The notes below the pieces were generated by a model. The model was not told where the DNA came from and did not search any database. It saw only the letters and a list, made by a program, of their open reading frames with translations. From NCBI GenBank assembly GCA_031002005.1, contig JARYHS010008074.1, positions 349,766,932-349,830,931 of the forward strand: a DNA stretch of 64,000 nucleotides, in the 5' to 3' direction. How positions within the stretch are numbered: the stretch's first letter is position 1; every line of letters starts with the position of its first letter. This DNA comes from Vandiemenella viatica. Taxonomy: Eukaryota; Arthropoda; Insecta; Orthoptera; Morabidae. A program made the position numbers and the translations under genes. Below, one piece after another: positions 31,261 to 43,752 of this stretch.

Positions 31261-34200
31261 TATCCCTTCCAAACGATTGCAGATTCGGATAGGTACAATG
31301 CACCCTCCGCCGCTCACTTTTAGTGATTCGCGGAGTAATAATAATAATGGGCCGGAACCTTGTTTCACTGTATCCCATCTTTCATTAATTCAATACGCAA
31401 ACAAAATATTACACTGAATATACACAACTTACAGTCATCTACACAAAACTGTAAAGCGTACATACAGTTCCATCACTGGGAAAGGCAAGGGGTAACCAAC
31501 TCAGTTAAATTTCCCAAGAAAGATGCCACGGAGCGATAAAACCATCCTGGGCTGCCACGAAGCCTGGATCACTGGGTAATGGAGGTAATTATCAGATGGC
31601 CATGCTTCAGCTCTAGCTTGTTGTTCATGTTGCGCTTTACAATGAAACAAGTGTGCCGGCCCTTCAGGAATTCTGTTTCGAAATACGCCATGGAGACTGC
31701 CAAGTAAGCCACCCCTATTCGACAGTCTAATCACTAATTGGTTCAACTTACTGATTATTCTGCTTTCCTAATTCATCCGTAATTCCATAGTTCGCAGCAC
31801 CAGGTTGAACACAGACGGCAGACCCCTCCAGCCAGCAAGACTAGAAGAACTTCCTTATCAGGATCTGAACTCACGGCACACTCGGAAATGAAAACAGAAC
31901 AGTCATGAAAATAGTACATGTTGCGTTTACATAATACGAAGTTCGGACGAATACTTTACTATGTTCACAAGCTTTTCGTCAGTCTTTCAAGTATTATCAT
32001 CGGTACTAACAACAGACTAGGCTTGGTTATTGTGTCGTGCACTCCCGGCCTCCAACCACTCCCGCCAAACCAACAACGACCAGAGATGTTAATAGTAAAT
32101 CGAGGTTATGCCCGTTATTTTATAACAATTTTATTTAGCTAATCAATTGCGAAGAAATTATCATTGTCAGAACACTGAAAGAAAAGAAGGTATTTCGTTT
32201 AAATCAACATATTATTTATTAGTTGCTTTTTGTTTATTTATATTCGTTCGATGTTTTCGTTATATTCTCTGATCTCTGTTACAGTAAGATAAGAAATAGG
32301 CGATCGCGCGAGTGTATTAATGCACGGGCTATGGAAGACTTCATTCGTCGTTACAATAGAGGGAAGAAGTTACTTAAGGTTTTTTTTTTAAATTACTTCA
32401 TTTTATTGAAAGTAGTTTCATATTTACCGTGATTTGTGCAGTCTAGAATACAGTTAAAACTAATATTACACGGCATAACGTAAGTTGTTAAGATTTATTT
32501 TAACTTCCTTTGCCGCATTACCGAGGCCATTAATTCAGCCGCATGTAAACAGTGCTAACTGTGTCAGTCATACAAACATTGTAATATCGATCTGAATCAT
32601 GAGTAACAAAGAAGAAAGATGAAGGGTTTTTGGTTAAGTTTATGTCGCGATGCATGATGTCACTAACGTGTGATACAGGGAATTTATTAATTAGCGTGGA
32701 CTGAAGCTTGGATTTTTTAGCGGCAATATTAGCGCAGTTTGTGGATAGGCTGAAATGCAGCATGGGCCAGAATGCTGCACATAAGGCACGAGAAATTTCA
32801 TTGAGCGTGATTTTAAAACAATTCTATTTAATTAACCGACTACGAAGAAATGACTTGCCAGAAAATTCCGTTCAACACGTCATTTCTGACGGTTTTTGAG
32901 GCTACTCTAAAATAGTGAGGGGTATAAATATTTTCGGCAGCTTAAATCTTCATCGGCTGAAGCTTCCCCAATAATAGATACAATAATTTCTCAAAATTAA
33001 ACAATAAATGTTTGTTTAATTTATATGTTTAGAAGCTGCTTATTATTTCATTCTCTCCTAACAACATTTGTGTAAAGTACGGCACTAATTAATTCAATAG
33101 TGAATTGCGCGAGCAATAGTCTTCTAGATAATTTGGTAAATATGTCATAAATTAATTTCGCGATTCAGAAACTATGTTCTGCTCAGATAAAAGCCATCAG
33201 AAACAGAAACTTGGTGGAAATCATACTCGTTTGATAACAAAAATTGTGATACGGTTTTTATTATAAAGCTACATGGTTTTCAGATAAGCCTTATTTTTAG
33301 TAGCACAATTTTCAACTTAGTAATGATTGTTGCTTTAAAAAATAAGCGGTAGATTATTCTTTGTAGATACATGGAGACAAATATGCATTGTCCCCTATTC
33401 CAAGATAGTGGAGCAAACTTTTACATGCTAAGACAGAACACATCGTTTATAGTAACTGATCAGCCAGCCTTTAATCCTACAATTCTGAATATTATTGTTG
33501 CAAGTTAAGCAACAGTATATAGAAGAGATTTCAAAACTAATATGGAAATAGTTGCTTACTGTACACTGAACATGAATAAAAGCAAACATTCGTTCTGAAT
33601 AAGAACTGTTTCCAAATCATCCTAACAGTCTGCCAAATGAAGGACTCCGAAAATTTTTGTAAGCAGCAGACTACTGGTAAACAAAAGTGAATCATCAAAA
33701 AACTCCACCGTATTGATAAGAAAGAAGTTGATGAATATGTTTAATAAATACGGGGCATTGAACTTTTACGCTCAGGCTGTTATGTTTTATCCATTTATTG
33801 TGATTCTTCAATTTACTAATATTCCGCAGGTCTTATAAAGATTTAGAAGTTACTTTAAAAGTATCTGGAAGTTTTATTTATAGTACTTCTAGATTTAAAG
33901 AACAATTACCAAAGTTGTTTGCAAAGAACAGTGCTTTCACTTACAAACACCGACATGTTCTTCAGAAGGAGTTTCAGAGCTTCTTTTCTACAAGAAATAA
34001 GACAGTTCAACAATTCGACGAATTACTTCGACAGTAACGACACCTCCAAAAGCCGTACTTCAAACCATCATAAAGTCATTCACAGAACGATTTCAGGGCT
34101 TCCAAGATATGGAAAAATGCGGTATTTAAATTATTATTAATCTTAACTCAAGGAAGTAAAGAAGGAATGTCAACAAATTAAAAAAAACTTATGACCAGTG

Positions 34201-34663
34201 TGTTTTTTGTAGAATATTTCGAATGATATAAATATAACATCTAACGACTTAAAGAACGATTTGATTAAAACGGTATAAATGGATTATCACCTCCATGCAA
34301 TTGGAAAGTGAATAGATAAAAAATCAATATAGTTACTTCAGGGCCTATATTCTATCACATTCGATGAGATCTTCAAAAACTTTCGGCCATCATAGGCTTC
34401 CAGAAGTTCTCTATTTCACCGGTTGGATATTCGTTTGACTCAGTTTCCACCCATCCACCTTTCCTATTAATTTTTTTTTTACTCATTTAACAGGCGACTT
34501 TTACATCACTCCAACTTGATGTTTGCGATACTGTTATGACGGTTCATCCAAGTGCAACAAGCATTAAAAAATCATATAAAACGAGGCTAAGGACGGAATG
34601 TGAGCAATCTCAATAGCGATAAGATATTCCACAAAAGAATAGTATTGCGCTGGACTTTCTTAC
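31261..34663. other. unassigned, AT-rich
   Basis: Open frames at 31501-31746 (-), 32223-32432 (+, basic NARAMEDFIRRYNRGKKLL), 32708-32899 (+) and 33919-34140 (+) were examined; none resembles a family I can name and none has clear splice sites on both sides. Confidence 0.4.
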
Positions 34664-34879
34664 CACATTCCAATAGGTGACGTATTTGAAGTTTCCAAAC
34701 GCTCTAAAAACATCGGACTTGTAGGCTGCAATTTTCGGAGGGTTGATGAGCGAACATCCGTAGATGGCGACCATGTAATGCAGCACTGCGCTGACATGAA
34801 TTATTTTGAGAATGACTTCACGACAGCCGGTCCTCAGATACACCAGCGCGAGTCGGAAATCGGAGAGTGTTGACTCCAT
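34664..34879 (-). CDS. FAR-17a/AIG1-like membrane protein, first coding exon (copy 4)
   Basis: A 72-codon exon, ATG at 34879 in a strong context (GCCATGGAG), donor GTG|GTAAGA at 34663, phase 0. MESTLSDFRLALVYLRTGCR is followed by a helix (VILKIIHVSAVLHYMVAIYG), a loop, then GNFKYVTYWNV. It is the most diverged of the four (K-Y-V-T-Y-W-N-V) but retains helix, loop and closing block. It is the most upstream member, 20.5 kb from copy 3, the gap being filled by transposons. A GTG nine bases upstream also opens the frame and is not the start. Later exons were not found. Confidence 0.7.
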
Positions 34880-34888
34880 GGCTGACAC

Positions 34889-35346
34889 ACATTAATTGAG
34901 CCGGATCCTCTGCGATGGTGATATATAACTCAAGGAACGAAAGATAAACTCTCCCTACCAAGTCCGTCCTTGAACTTCACACTGTAACATCCGAGTCCCT
35001 GTTAGGACTTTGACCCTTTCGTTCTAAGCAGCACTCCATTCAGCACCTGGACTATGGACTGTTGTGATCAGGTGATGGTTTACGTAGATGTGCAGAGATA
35101 AGTCGCTACCCCGCAGAAGCAGCATATTAATTCAATAGCTGCTTTTGTTATATATATATTTTTGCCATTTTTCAGTATACAGGTATGTCTGTGTTTTAGA
35201 GATTTAATGAGATGATTATGGACACATAGTTTGACCTAGAGCATCTATCTATGCATGCGACCCTCAATCCACTTCTTTTGGGTTTCTATCTAAGCTGCAT
35301 ACGGAGTACGAACACATTTAAGCTGCTTTGTTTCAATGATATAGAC
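34889..35346. other. upstream region of copy 4
   Basis: ATATATAACTC lies at about 34921 and AGATAAG at 35096-35102; either could be promoter elements for copy 4 but nothing here is decisive. Confidence 0.35.
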
Positions 35347-35830
35347 CAATGTTTCTCAACCTGAGGTTCTCGGACAACCTGTAGTCAGCGAAGATGGAAC
35401 ATGTGGTCAACAGGAAGAATATTAAAAATTTAATTCGGACAAAATAAAGATATCATAACAAAAAATTAAGTAAAAATTGCTCACTGTTCTCGTATTGTAA
35501 AAGGCTAAAATCCTGTATAAACTATAGTTAGAGTTACTAAAAGTAATTAATATTTCAAAGACCTGCAAAAATCTGGTATTTCTAGGATGCGAGGATATGA
35601 CTGCATGGTTTCTATAATAGTCTATTAACTAATTACATTTCCAGTCTGCATCAAAGAAAGTAGCGTTCTTTTGAGGATAAAGTTAATGGCCATTCTACGA
35701 GGGGCTTGGTGTAAGTGTAGATTTGTCTGGTAACATACACATAGGTAAATAATTAGGCCCTTATTATTTTAGACGGCATTATTTTTGATGTTTTACTGGT
35801 CCTCAGGTTGAAAAAGGTTGGGAATCGCTG
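35347..35830. mobile_element. non-autonomous hAT element
   Basis: Left end CAATGTTTCTCAACCTGAGG; right end, inverted, CAGCGATTCCCAACCTTTTT, the T-T-C-T-C-A-A-C-C terminus common in Buster-type hATs. Flanking ATATAGAC (35339-35346) and ATCTAGAT (35831-35838) agree at 6 of 8. 484 bp, no coding sequence seen. Confidence 0.75.
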
Positions 35831-35838
35831 ATCTAGAT

Positions 35839-36941
35839 CATCACCAGATTTGGGAAATGTAAAAAAGGTAGATAGCAAAAACAGATTTAATTGATCCAAT
35901 TATGCATAATTTGTATCAACAACGAACTGCGAGGATTTTCACAAGAAATACAAAATTTTCTGCCATATTCCTTAGTTCACTTATCGTTCGTACAGGAATG
36001 AGCTAAAAGCTTGTCAATTTCCACCTTTGTCTCTTTCCATATTCTTATCGAGTCTCTGAAATTTTTCAAGATTCATATACCTGGGTTTGTAACTATTTTT
36101 TCTAGCTTCTTTAACATATAAAGACCCCTGTACAAGTTTTACTTCTGTTCTTATAATCATAACAACAAGTGTAACGAATAAAGCACTTAACAGACTACGA
36201 TCATCAGATGCGAGGCAAATTAAGATGATTAAAACATCAGTATTTAATAAACTGACGTGGATCCCTTCGAAAAATCAAGAAAATACTTTACAAACTACTC
36301 ATAAGATGCTCAAATAATTCTGTACTCAAAACGGTATGTGCCGTTTATCCTTTAAGAGTGTCATTTAGATTACGTATGTGAAAGATGATAAGCTGGAAAG
36401 CGACATACCGTTGCCGGGTTGTACCTAAAATTCCAAATATTTTATTATCACAGATGAAATTTCTCTTTAAAACAAAACACAGTAACTACCCAGATGGCAC
36501 AGATGAAAACAAATTTAAACTAGAGTCAGCGTGAGGATTGGAATACAGTTTGTATCAAAATGACAACGATAAAAAAAGAAAGAAGAAAAACAGATTAATA
36601 TAAAAACTCATTACAAACAGCAACGAACCCCGATGAATATACAGCCAAAAGTGTTGTTGCTGAAATGAAACCACCTTAATTTAAACATCCGGAATGTTGG
36701 TTATGCATAAAAATATCGTTAGTCTCAAAGTGATGCGAACACTGTAACCATGTTAATGTATGACATTACAGATGATGCCTGGAGAGGAAACGAAACGGAT
36801 CAAACTAAAAAAAATAATCAGCTCATAAGTCGAAAATATGTTATAATTCCTCTGTCTGGGTTCTAAGGTCTCTTGTTTGTTAGTATTGCTCTGTTTGTTA
36901 TGCCCCCAGTCATATCCCACGTCCTGCGATCTTAACGAATA
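35839..36941. other. unassigned stretch
   Basis: No gene or element recognised. Confidence 0.4.
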
Positions 36942-38858
36942 TCCTCTTCTATAAAATGCGTTGCCTGGAATCTGCGCACGTCGTCTATAGCTATTGGCTA
37001 GAGAACAGTCACGTGCCAGCCGTCACTCGCGAATCAACAGCCACCATATTACAAGGTACAATCGTTCCTTCATGATGCTTTTTGTTTATTTACGACAATT
37101 AGATGCAGAAATTCATGTAAGGAGAAGGGAATGCAATGTTTTCCCTATATTATCTGTATCAGTTATAAGAACTAGGTTAAAGCATAACCTAAGAATTTTT
37201 TGGCAGAAGATAAGAAACAACACGAAACGTACGTAATCGCGAAATGTATCAGTCAGATAAGTAAATTATCCGTTTTCGAAATTATAGTGTCCGTCATTTA
37301 AAGTAACATGTATTTATTTGAATAAAATCCTAACTAGAGTAAGGTACTCATATCACGAAAGATATCATTAAAAATGATTCTTATTCATTTTCCAGAATAA
37401 ATTCCTACTACCATCATGGATGATACCCTTAGTTTTTGATAAACGTGTTAACTATTAAATGAGATTTAAGTTCACCTTTTTTATGTAGATTTAAATCATC
37501 AAGGATATGACTAAGCATAGGCGATTCGAAAATTTATTGATTCCAATTCAACAACGATACTCTTGCCCGGCAAATAGCTGCGAGCAGAGATATTAGAATA
37601 TTATTTACACAGTTTAATATATACGCAACTGCTATGAAATTAATTGCCTTAATACATGCATTAAGTTTGTTTTTCGTAGCATTTTACTCTTAAAAAAAAA
37701 CGACTACTTTTCAGTAACATGTCACATGAAAGTAACATTTCAGAAACTTAAATTTCTCATGGTATCTGCTATAACGTAACTGCGTTGCCAGATAAAACGT
37801 AATAGTGTGTTGTGGAAGTAACTGCACAAACATATGAAGAGCAAAGAGCAGAGATAAAAAAAAATTAATGCCAGGCAATTATACGTCACAAAGGTACGTT
37901 CGTTTAAATTTACATGTTGCTTTTTGATGCAGAAATTCATGTAAGGAGAAGGGTATTCGATGTTTACGTTATGTTATATGTATCAGTTATATGAACTAGG
38001 TTAAAATATAAGCTAGGAATTTTTTTGGCAGAAGATAAACAGTGAAGTTTATTAAAAACGCAGAGAAAGTTTACACCAAATGTACGAATCGCGAGATGTA
38101 TCACAAAAATAAATGACAGTTATCCCTTTCTGATATTATACTTTCCGTCATTTAAAGTAAAATGTATTTATTTAAATAAATCGGGATTACTATAGATCGC
38201 GATTCCTCCAGGAATTGGAGTCATAACACTGTCGTGGTCAAACGCAAGACTCCTCTAGAAATACTTTCCGAAGTACATTTAACTGTCTTATGCTGATCCA
38301 GACTTTATTACAACGGAATTACTGCTTGAAAATACGTCTTGCGATTGACTACAGCAGTATTATGAAGTCGTTACTGAATGTTATTTCGGCGGAATCGCGA
38401 TCTCCAGTAGACCCGATCATTATTCTTTTTTCCTTACAAGCTTTTCCAGAGTAAATTCCTACTGCAACCATAAGTGATGCCCACCGTTATTCATATGAAG
38501 ATAATAGAAGCTATGATTTTCGAATGCAATATTAGTGGAGGTTGTGGTTGAGTTGACCAGAATCGCAGCTGATACGTTTTGTTACAGCATAATTCACTCT
38601 GAAATCAGTCTTAACAAACCATTTACACTGCTTTTATAAGCGCCATATTTCTAAAGGTATTAATTAATGCTGGTGGAAGTAGTTCCATATTTAATGTGGT
38701 GATTTGTGCCTGGACCAGGAATAAAACTGATATTACATGGACAGCAAAATTTTTTGGGATTCCTTTTTTTTTAATTTCACTGGTTATATTCTTCAGTCGT
38801 CATTAATTCAGTAGAATTTACTACTGTACATGTGAACTGCAAATGAAATACTGGTCTA

Positions 38859-40149
38859 GCCAAAATGATTGCAGCGATTTCACGATTTTTCTTTTAGCTG
38901 TCCTATTTTAGGTATATGATGGGATTTGCTGTTATAAGACAAGTGGCTCTCCAAGTTTCGATTGCACTAAATGCAAGCTTCCGCGGTGGCCGCTAGAGCG
39001 CTAGAGGGCAAGATGCCTTAAAGTGAGAAAGCGTATGTTGTTCCCGAATTTCATTCGACTTAGTCTGTGGTAACTGTTTAGCGACACTTTAGATCAAAAT
39101 TTAGCAAGGATCCCCCGCATGCTAACACTCAGCGTTGGTATCAACAGTTTAAAGCCACGGGATGCCTTTGTAAAGGTAAAACAACGGGTTGCACTCCTGT
39201 ATCTGAAGAAACCTTTGAACGTGTGCGCGCCAGTTACGTTCGTAGCACACTGAAGTCTACTCCTCGAGCGACCAGGGAATTGGGTATTCCACAGAAGACT
39301 GTTTTGAGAATCCTACGTAAATGACTGTGTATGAAGTCCTACAGGTTACAGTTGCTACAAGCTCTGTCGCACAATGATGAAGTGCGTCGTTTTCAATTCT
39401 GTTTAGAACAAGACGAAATATTCGCAGAAAAACTTGTGTTTAGTGATGAGGCCACTTTTCGTGTGAGTGTAAAAGTTAACAGGCACAATGTGCGTATTTG
39501 GGGGACCGAAAACCCTCATGCTTATGTGCATCATGGTCGTGACTCTCTCAAAGTGAACGTGTTTTGCGCGCTGTCACGAGAGAAACTTCATGGGCCTTTT
39601 TTCTTTAATGAGGTGACGATCACAAGGAAAATCTATCTGCAAATGTTGTAGGATTGGATTATCTTCTGGAAGCTGACAGTGAAGATTTCATTTTCCAGCA
39701 GGACGGTGCTCCACCCCATTGTTCTCCAGTTGTCCGTAATTTCCTAAACACCAGGATTCCAAACAGATGGATTGGTCGTGCTGGGGATGCTGATCGTAAG
39801 CTGATGCCATTACCTCCTCGTTCCCCTGACCTAACCCCCTGCGACTTATTTGTTCGGGATTTAGTAAAAGACACAGTGTTCGTGCCATCAGTACCAGTTG
39901 ATCTGCCAGACCTGCGGATTCGCATCACCAATACATTTGCTCTCATTGATAGACACATGCTGCATCGGGTATGGGAAGAACTCGATTATAGACTTGATGT
40001 GTGCAGAGTCACTAAAGGTTCACATATTGAGCATCTGTAGACACTCAAAAAAACTTTCACGATTTGTTTATATATCTGTCTAATCTTGTGAGTCTATGTC
40101 AAATAATAAATCTGTAGTAATTCTCTGAAATCACTGCAATTATTTTGAC
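38859..40149 (+). mobile_element. mariner/Tc1-like element, complete
   Basis: 1291 bp between inverted repeats GCCAAAATGATTGCAGCGAT and GTCAAAATAATTGCAGTGAT (23 bp with 3 mismatches), TA at both flanks (38857-38858, 40150-40151). The other Helitron-like copy has no insertion at the equivalent place (about 19045), so target and boundaries are clear. Confidence 0.9.
39013..40040 (+). pseudogene. mariner/Tc1-like transposase, several stops
   Basis: Encodes the full-length cut-and-paste transposase: N-terminal helix-turn-helix (TQRWYQQFKATGCL, PQKTVLRILRK), LVFSDEATFRV (first Asp), VNVFCALSREKLHGPFFFNE, DFIFQQDGAPPH (second Asp), PPRSPDLTPCDLFV, and the end CRVTKGSHIEHL. In-frame stops: TAA at codon 3, TAG at codons 17 and 27 and TGA just before CMKSYRLQL. 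Each equals a Gln or Arg codon after one C-to-T change. A further TAG and one frame change occur at 39649-39654. Catalytic motifs are intact. Confidence 0.9.
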
Positions 40150-40299
40150 TATAAATGTATGTGAAACATTACAAAATCAAGGACCCATTAGAATTATGTA
40201 ATAACAATTCCGTATAATTAACCAACTGCCAAAAAAAAAAAAATATGAACTGCCAGAATATTGCTTTCAAACCGTCATTTTTGACGGGCTCAAAGCTGA

Positions 40300-41737
40300 T
40301 ATAGTTATAGGCGCAGGTGGCAGTGCACTGTTAGGCCTGGTTCGTTTGGTTGCCTAGCTGCCGGCGTTATACGGCCTCGTGTTGCGAAGCTGTCGAAGTA
40401 GTTACGTCAAACTTTCAAAATTAAAATTCGCAGAATCAAAGTAACAGCTGCGTAGCAAAGTTTTTATAACACTTCGCACTGTTTACTATACAATTAAACA
40501 AACCAAACTACAGAAATCCGTTTGTTGTTTCGAAGTATCTTGTACAAACGATTAATACGTATTTAAAATCCTAATTTTTTGCACTTGCTGTATTTAGCTG
40601 TCCATAGTTTCAAATTTAAATCAGGCTTTTTTTCCTTTCTTTTACTATAGACTATAAACGCCATAGATTCTAGTTTGCGCAATGATGGCCTTCCCGACGC
40701 TCCATTGCGACTGTAGGTTTATTTCAGACTAGTGTAAGCCCGTGACTGTTTTGGCATATCATCACAGGTTCCAGTTTTTAGGGTCAAAGATTATGACAGG
40801 TTGATCTGATTTGGCCGAATACGAACTTGACCTGTGTGAATAAAATCTCTTGAGCTTGAAGAACTCAGAGGTATTAAAAGACGTTTTAAACACGGACAGA
40901 GACGATCGCGCTATCGTATAATTGTTTCGAAGGTCGTAGATTTGAACTTGCTTAAATACAAACCTTACTTGTATTTTACCCTGAGAGTGCACTCTGCAAA
41001 ATTTGAAAAATTCCTGTTTACTTCGAAAGCACCATGTTTTTTTTTTTTTTTTGTCATAGTGTCCGTAACAGCCCGAGAACTTAATACAGATTATTAAATA
41101 GTTGAGCATCTCGGAAGAAATGAATTGCCAGAATACTCGATTCGGAACATACTTGGTCTGATGTTCCCTTTAAATAACCTAATAACTCACGTACAGCGAA
41201 CATGAACGAAGACCATTAACAAAAGTAGGCAGTCAAATACGTAAAAAGCAAATAAACCGTATTGTATAAACTTTGATCAAACAGCAACATAAACGAAAGT
41301 TTTAATTAAATTGAAATTTAGCCTAGGCCGAAATGACAATTGTCATTCGTGCTTACATCAGAGACAATGAGTAATTTAAGTTTTTTAAAAAAATTAAGTT
41401 TCATTCTTTAGCGACATGTTACTGAAACATACTCGTTGTTCTACGTTTTTTTTTCCGGTCGTAAAGTTCTCCCATATAAAATTTTAAGAATAAAATGCCA
41501 CGTAAAGCAAACTTAATGAATGTATTTTGGCAATTAATTTCAAAACAGTTGCTTAGCTATTAAACTGTGCGCTTAACCTCCAATTATAAAAATATCTCTA
41601 GTCCCTGTTAATTTTCAAGTGACTGCCGGCTCGTGACGTCACTGTTCTCCAGCCAATAGCTGTAGAGGTAAGTGAGTGAGTGAGTGCGTGAGCTCAGGAA
41701 ATCATATAGTAGAAGCTTTTGTGATAAACGGGAGTTT
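40300..41737. other. unassigned stretch
   Basis: No gene or element recognised; poly(T) near 41037. Confidence 0.4.
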
Positions 41738-41935
41738 CTTCGAATCGGCGATGTCGAGGTCATGAAAGACGGGACAGGATTTAGGTTCAAGAACAGGAAT
41801 GGAATTTTCATGGTCTTTATGAAGGAACCATCCCAGAAATCACCTAGAGTAATTTTGGGAAACCAGAAAAATCAAAATCTGTATGGCTGGGTGGGGAATT
41901 GAGTCCGGGTCTGTCAGATATTGGAACCGAAGGTT
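41738..41935 (-). repeat. tRNA-derived SINE, diverged
   Basis: On plus: GATGTCGAGGTCATGAAAGA, GAAGGAACCATCCCAGAAAT, TTTGGGAAACCAGAAAAATC, then GGGAATTGAGTCCGGGTCTG at the B-box position. Confidence 0.65.
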
Positions 41936-43613
41936 AAAGCTCGCTAACCGGGCTCGGACGAGAGTTCACACAGCAAACAAAACCTGGCGATGAATACAGA
42001 TATCAGTAGGTGTTATATGCTCAGCTGATGTTTCAACATATTTGTCCACCACTGATTACGCACTAGGTTAATGAGTCATTTTGGTCTTATACTTGCAAAT
42101 GTACATGTTACCCGAAAGTATAGAAACGAACATTTTTGCTGTGAATTAAAACATGTGACAGTGCCAAACTGCGGTCTGAGGGGTACTTTACTGGAAATGC
42201 ACTTGATTTTTAGTCTGTGGGTGATTGCAGAACATTAGTGGTATAATAAATCGTGGGACTGGGAGTAAGAGAGTTATATCGCAGCAAAACTCATCTTCAT
42301 TGTTATTCTGGTACTAGACCACTTGAAATGTTAAACGCTTTTTATGTTACCAATAAGTCATTATAAGATGTGGCTGAACCAAATATGTTTATTGTCAGTT
42401 CTCAGAATAAGCTCTGACAACGCGTACTTCTCAGTACCAAAGATATGTACTAAACATAAAGAACAAAAAAAAAAAAAATCTGTGACTAATGCATAATCTG
42501 GTGGATCGGAGTATGTCTATTTGTGACCCGGAAGAACCTGGATCGAAAATCCCTTACTTACATCAAGAATTCAATTTCCTTGTGACTTCGCGAAATCATC
42601 TCAGATGAAATCCGACATCGTTCTGTAATATAACTGGAGCGGCGGTGCCTAACTTCTCTTTGTTCCTAACTAGTAATCCTCTAGCGGTTCTAAAGACTCT
42701 GCTGTCGATGAGCCGAAAATTCTCAATGAAAACAAGAAAAATAAAAATCCTTCTAACTTTTTGTATTTGAAAATAAACGTCGATGACATCTCTAATGCCG
42801 AGGCAGTGGAGGGACAAAAGATATCACAACGAAGGGCATCTGCAGTTTATAACAAAAAGTCTCAGTCCAAATAACATCTTTACAAACAAAACTAAAAATG
42901 TTACATGATGCAACAGCGAATGAGTTACAGCAATAACTTATGACGAACATATTCTAAACAGAACCTCTAATGCTCTATGAGTAGAATACGTTGCAGGTTA
43001 TTAAATCAAACCATATAATAACACCAATAAACATATTATATCAGAAACTGACGTCAGTTTTTATTTTATGAGAAAGTTGAAATTATAGTTAATGTGTTGG
43101 TAAATGATGATTCCGTATCTGCGAAAGAACTGCAGTTGTGCTATTGCGCAATCTCGACGTGTAAATACTGCACCTTGAAGAGATCAATGTTCAAGTTGTG
43201 AAACGAATCTGTTCGCTACAAAGTCCAGTTTTGAGAGGATTTGCTTGTCTGTCTGAATCAACTACCAGTTAAAACGATTAATCTGGAACGGTAACCGGCC
43301 TAATTCTTCGCTCGCATTTCATTTATTGATAGACAGTTGCAGCCAGCTAAAAGAGTGATCTGTTGAGTCCGCATTCAGCTGTTGGTTAGAGTGGTATGAT
43401 TCCGCATAAATCGTGGATAAATCTGAACGTTTCGCAAGCTGCAGATCACTAAGTCCAGTTGCAATTTTTCGTTATAACAGTTATACAATACATATTTCAC
43501 CTTTCTTGATTACATTAAACACCTACTTCTAGTTCCATACTCCCATAGTGTCTACAAAAAACACAATTATAAAATGACTGCTTCATAAAGCTATTAAGTT
43601 AAGTAAGTACAGC
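41936..43613. other. unassigned stretch
   Basis: No gene or element recognised. Confidence 0.4.
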
Positions 43614-43752
43614 CAGGGCCGCCGTTAGAAGGGGGGGGGGGGGGGCGGACGTCAAATGTACACGGGCCCGCCGGCTGATGGCCACGATGCCAAGAATCCG
43701 CCTATTGTCGCCCGGCTAGTTTGTAGAGCTAAAAAAAAAAAAAAAAAAAGTG
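43614..43752. repeat. G-rich dispersed repeat, copy 1
   Basis: CAGGGCCGCCGTTAGAAGGG with a G15 run, then GTCAAATGTACACGGGC, ending TAGAGCTAAAAAA. Copy 2 at 44779-44942 shares CAGGGCCG...TTAG.GGG, GTCAAATGTACCCGGGC and GTAGAGCTAAAAA. Confidence 0.75.

Larger units (their letters stand above)
36942..40299 (+). mobile_element. Helitron-like non-autonomous element, copy 2
   Basis: Starts A|TCCTCTTCTATAAAATGC and ends GCTGA|T (CTRR rule) with hairpin CCGTCA-TTTT-TGACGG just upstream. Similar to the 17532-19172 copy through much of its length, including the repeated unit GATGCAGAAATTCATGTAAG (37101 and 37926). It is interrupted by a mariner-like element at 38859-40149; without it, about 2.07 kb. 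Confidence 0.75.

Noticed and set aside
32223..32432. Basic open frame NARAMEDFIRRYNRGKKLL as a host exon
   Set aside because: Short, ends in a poly(T) stretch and has no clear donor in frame; no family recognised.
35347..35830. Possible mariner insertion
   Set aside because: The ends and the imperfect 8-bp flanks fit hAT better; no TA duplication.
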